From contig CM032229.1 in NCBI GenBank assembly GCA_019009955.1, forward strand, positions 195,028,501-195,092,500: a stretch of DNA of 64,000 nt, read 5' to 3'. The stretch comes from Riptortus pedestris. Its lineage: Eukaryota; Arthropoda; Insecta; Hemiptera; Alydidae. A model generated the notes under the pieces. It was not told the DNA's origin and searched no databases. It saw nothing but the letters and a program-made list of their open reading frames with translations. A program made the position numbers and the translations under genes. Below are positions 61,305 to 64,000 of this stretch, piece by piece (the stretch's first letter is position 1; each line of letters begins with the position of its first letter).

Positions 61305-62047
61305 GATCTCTGCCAAGGATGGGCTACCATCGCCAAGGATGGGCTATCATCGCCAAGGATGGGCTATCATCGCCAAGGATGGGCTATCATCGCCAAGGAT
61401 GGGCTATCATCGCCAAGGATGGGCTATCATCGCCAAGGATGGGCTATCATCGCCAAGGATGGGCTATCATCGCCAAGGATGGGCTATCATCGCCAAGGAT
61501 GGGACTATCATCGCCAAGGATTGGCTATCATCGCCAAGGATGGGCTACCATCGCCAAGGATGGGCTATCATCGCCAAGGGTAGGCTATCATCGCCAAGGA
61601 TTGGCTATCATCGCCAAGGATGGGCTATCATCGCCAAGGATGGGCTATCGTCGCCAAGGATGGGTTATCATCGCCAAGGAAAGGCTATCATCGCCAAGGA
61701 TGGGCTATCATGTCCAAGGATGGGCTATCGTCGCCCAGGATGGGTTATCATCGCCAAGGGTAGGCTATCATCGCCAAGGATGGGCTATCATCGCCAAGGA
61801 TGGGCTATCGTCGCCAAGGATGGGCTATCATCGCCAAGGGTAGGCTATCATCGCCAAGGATGGGCTATCATGGCCAAGGATGGGCTATCGTCGCCAAAGA
61901 TGGGTTATCGTCGCCAGGGATGGGCTATCATGGCCAAGGATGGGCTATCGTCGCCAAGGATGGGCTATCATGGCCAAGGATGGGCTATCGTCGCCAAGGA
62001 TGGGTTATCATCGCCAAGGATACGCTATCATCGCCAAGGGTGGGACT
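61305..62047. repeat. 20-bp minisatellite, about 37 units
   Basis: The unit is CTATCATCGCCAAGGATGGG, with CTATCGTCGCC, CTATCATGGCC, AAGGGTAGG and one 21-base unit near 61501 as variants. The right half is more varied than the left. Since 20 is not a multiple of three, each frame cycles through the same 20-residue period (MGYHRQGWAIIAKDGLSSPR), so the 290-codon open frame here is an artefact. Confidence 0.97.
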
Positions 62048-62640
62048 AAGATGACTGCTCGATAGAATTGGAGCCAAGCAGGTTTGCCTAGAAAATGTTG
62101 GAGTGAGGAGAAGGGGCCGGTGGAGGCTAGGGTCACCGATTGGAGGGCTGTGGGGTAGGTCAAGGTCCTGCAAGGATTGTAGAGCACCGATATCAGATCG
62201 GCCTATACACACCTCATTGTATCGATATTATTCTTGTTCGAAACGTATCGATTATGCTAGTATTAGAGCTAATCGATATTTATTTCATATCATCATCATA
62301 TTCAGTACAAGATAGTTTGCCTGCAACTTTTTCAAGTATTAAGGGAAACTATTTATACTCCTGATGATGTCTATATAATACCTTGTTCTTGTACCGGCAT
62401 AAACTAGTTTGTGGTAAATACACTAGTTTTTTATTGATCTTCTTCCCAATCCCAAGTATTATGTAACTGAATTGGAAAGCTAATTATGAAAATTATTATT
62501 TTGCTATTTTATAATTTCTGATTATGATTATAAGTTACATAAGTTATAAGAAATCACAGAGAGTAACTACTTCTTGAAGAATATTTAACATGCTACTTCC
62601 TTTTAATCACCAATATCAAAACTGCTGACATCTGTCTGAG
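62048..62640. other. Intergenic with a possible second GIY-YIG scrap
   Basis: At 62361-62402 the plus frame reads DDVYIIPCSCTGIN, then a stop, like the VYxIPCxCGxxYIGQT start of a Penelope endonuclease but diverged from the copies here. Upstream, SLPATFSSIKGNYLYS could be its linker. Too short to be sure. Confidence 0.4.
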
Positions 62641-62649
62641 AGTGTGTGC

Positions 62650-62697
<48 letters not shown>

Positions 62698-62718
62698 ATG
62701 TGTGTGTGTGTGCGTGTT

Positions 62719-62755
<37 letters not shown>

Positions 62756-62822
62756 GTGTGTGTGTGTGTGTGTGCGTGTGTGTGCGTGTGTGTGTGTGTG
62801 TGTATGCGTGTGTCTGTGTGTG
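62641..62822. repeat. (GT)n microsatellite with GC interruptions
   Basis: About 180 bp of GT with scattered GC, TA and CT changes. It is fused directly to the Penelope-like copy 2. Confidence 0.97.
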
Positions 62823-64000
62823 TTATGGATATAGATGTCTATAAAACAAAAATAAATGGTCTTTTAGATCCACTGGTGTACGAAAAAGGAATTAAAAACC
62901 CGACCAGAGTTATTGAAAACAAAATAAAGATAATCCTAAAAAACAGCAATTTAGATAAAAAAGCTATGAACGAGTTATTACCCGGAAACTCAATAATACC
63001 ACGTATTTACGGATTACCAAAGATCCATAAGAAAGATACTCCACTTAGACCGATAGTATCTATGATAGGCGCACCAACATACCGACCCAGCAAAGCATTA
63101 GCCCGCAAATTGAGCCCGTTCGTAGGCCACACACCATCGTTCGTTAAGAATTCTAACCACCTAGTAGAACTACTAAAAAATGTAGAAATAATGGATTCTG
63201 ACATATTAGCCAGCTTTGATGTCGAGTCATTATTTACTAACGTTCCAGTACAAGACTCCATCGACCTAGTAAAAAAGAATAACTGGTTAAATAATGAGAT
63301 GTTAGAATTATTTGAATTAGTACTAACTTCATGTTATTTTCAATATGATAATAACATATACAAACAAAAACAAGGACTCGCTATGGGAAGCCCCCTGTCG
63401 TCCGTTGTGGCCAATCTCTTTATGGAAGATCTCGAATCGTCAGCCTTTGAAAAATGGGCATTGAAACCCAAATTATGGCTTAGATACGTAGACGACTGTT
63501 TCATAATTTGGCAACACGGCAAGGAAAAACTAATGAAGTTCTTTAACTTCATGAACGCGCAACACCCACAGATCAAATTCACCATAGAATTAGAAAATGA
63601 AGAGAAATTACCGTTTTATGATCTTTTAATAATTAAGGAAGGCAATAATAGATTCAGCCAGACAACCAACAGCAACAGGTAGATATCTGAATGTCTCATC
63701 CCACCACTAGTCAGCCCAAAAACATGGTATCATCTATACGTTAGTAAACAGAGCCTTTTCACTGTGCAGCAATGAAACCCATTTAAAAAATGAAATAGCA
63801 CAGTTGAAAGAAGAACTCCACCACAACAGCTACAACAAAATGGAAGTAACAAGAGTGTTAAGAAATATTAAGAAGAAACTGGATAATAAGATTCAACAAG
63901 ACATTGAAAATACTCAATTTAAACCATTAAGCAACGTTACACTTCCTTATATAGCGGGGACCTCAGAAAGGCTGGCAAGAATACTTCGAAAATATAATTT
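62823..64000 (+). mobile_element. Penelope-like retroelement, copy 2, 5'-truncated and cut by the window end
   Basis: Starts inside the RT at TATGGATATAGATGTC (equivalent to 59179 of copy 1) and is nearly identical to copy 1 thereafter. It has six A at 63175-63180, so the RT frame is open across that point through YVDD. A TAG at 63680-63682, where copy 1 has a different indel, ends the frame, and the TAG at 63708-63710 is shared with copy 1. The linker to the endonuclease continues to the window edge; the GIY-YIG part lies outside. Confidence 0.93.

Noticed and set aside
61177..62065. 290-codon open frame and shorter overlapping ones
   Set aside because: A 20-bp unit read in rotating frames yields the same 20-residue period. 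It is not coding.
62642..63682. 346-codon frame joining a Cys-Val repeat to reverse transcriptase
   Set aside because: The first part is a translated GT microsatellite. The true protein start of the Penelope element lies upstream and is missing in this copy.

Overview
The window is AT-rich, repeat-dominated animal DNA, almost certainly from an insect. The evidence is spliced minus-strand gene structure, a cuticle-type secreted protein, APE-type non-LTR retrotransposons, Penelope-like elements, and PIF/Harbinger, piggyBac-type, hAT-type and TA-target DNA transposons, with long micro- and minisatellites. The insect order cannot be settled from the sequence. There are no bacterial-style genes or operons.

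Only one host gene is well supported: a three-exon minus-strand gene (coding span 23508 down to 21839) for a 295-residue secreted Gly/Ser/Tyr-rich then Pro/Val/Lys-rich protein that looks cuticular. Nearly everything else is mobile or tandem DNA.

Layout. 1-7600: copies of a dispersed element called family A here, two other small repeats, and a 184-bp tandem array at the left edge. 7602-9912: a 36-bp minisatellite. 11131-12806: a repeat (family D) carrying a Harbinger insertion whose empty site survives in another copy near 50714. 13085-19071: a 138-bp satellite, 43 units in perfect register. 19072-29730: the cuticle-like gene, family A copies, a retrotransposon scrap and a compound microsatellite. 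29860-33955: a decayed APE-RT-RNase H retrotransposon split by a piggyBac-type MITE. 33955-46520: many family A copies, three family C copies and a 30-bp minisatellite. 47345-53072: retrotransposon remnants, family D copies, a foldback element and a hAT MITE. 53617-58100: a long CT tract, family A copies and a TA-target MITE. 58440-64000: two nearly identical Penelope-like copies separated by a 20-bp minisatellite and a GT tract.

The most interesting pattern is family A. Its 5' start and its 3' end carry a shared subterminal inverted repeat, its 3' end has a short GC-rich hairpin, and a microsatellite sits at one fixed internal point. This resembles Helentron-associated (HINE/DINE-1-like) elements. 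Four of the five long tandem arrays in the window lie directly beside a family A copy, three of them at or near the microsatellite point, which suggests the element seeds satellite DNA. All family letters are names used only in this annotation, and boundaries of decayed repeats are approximate.
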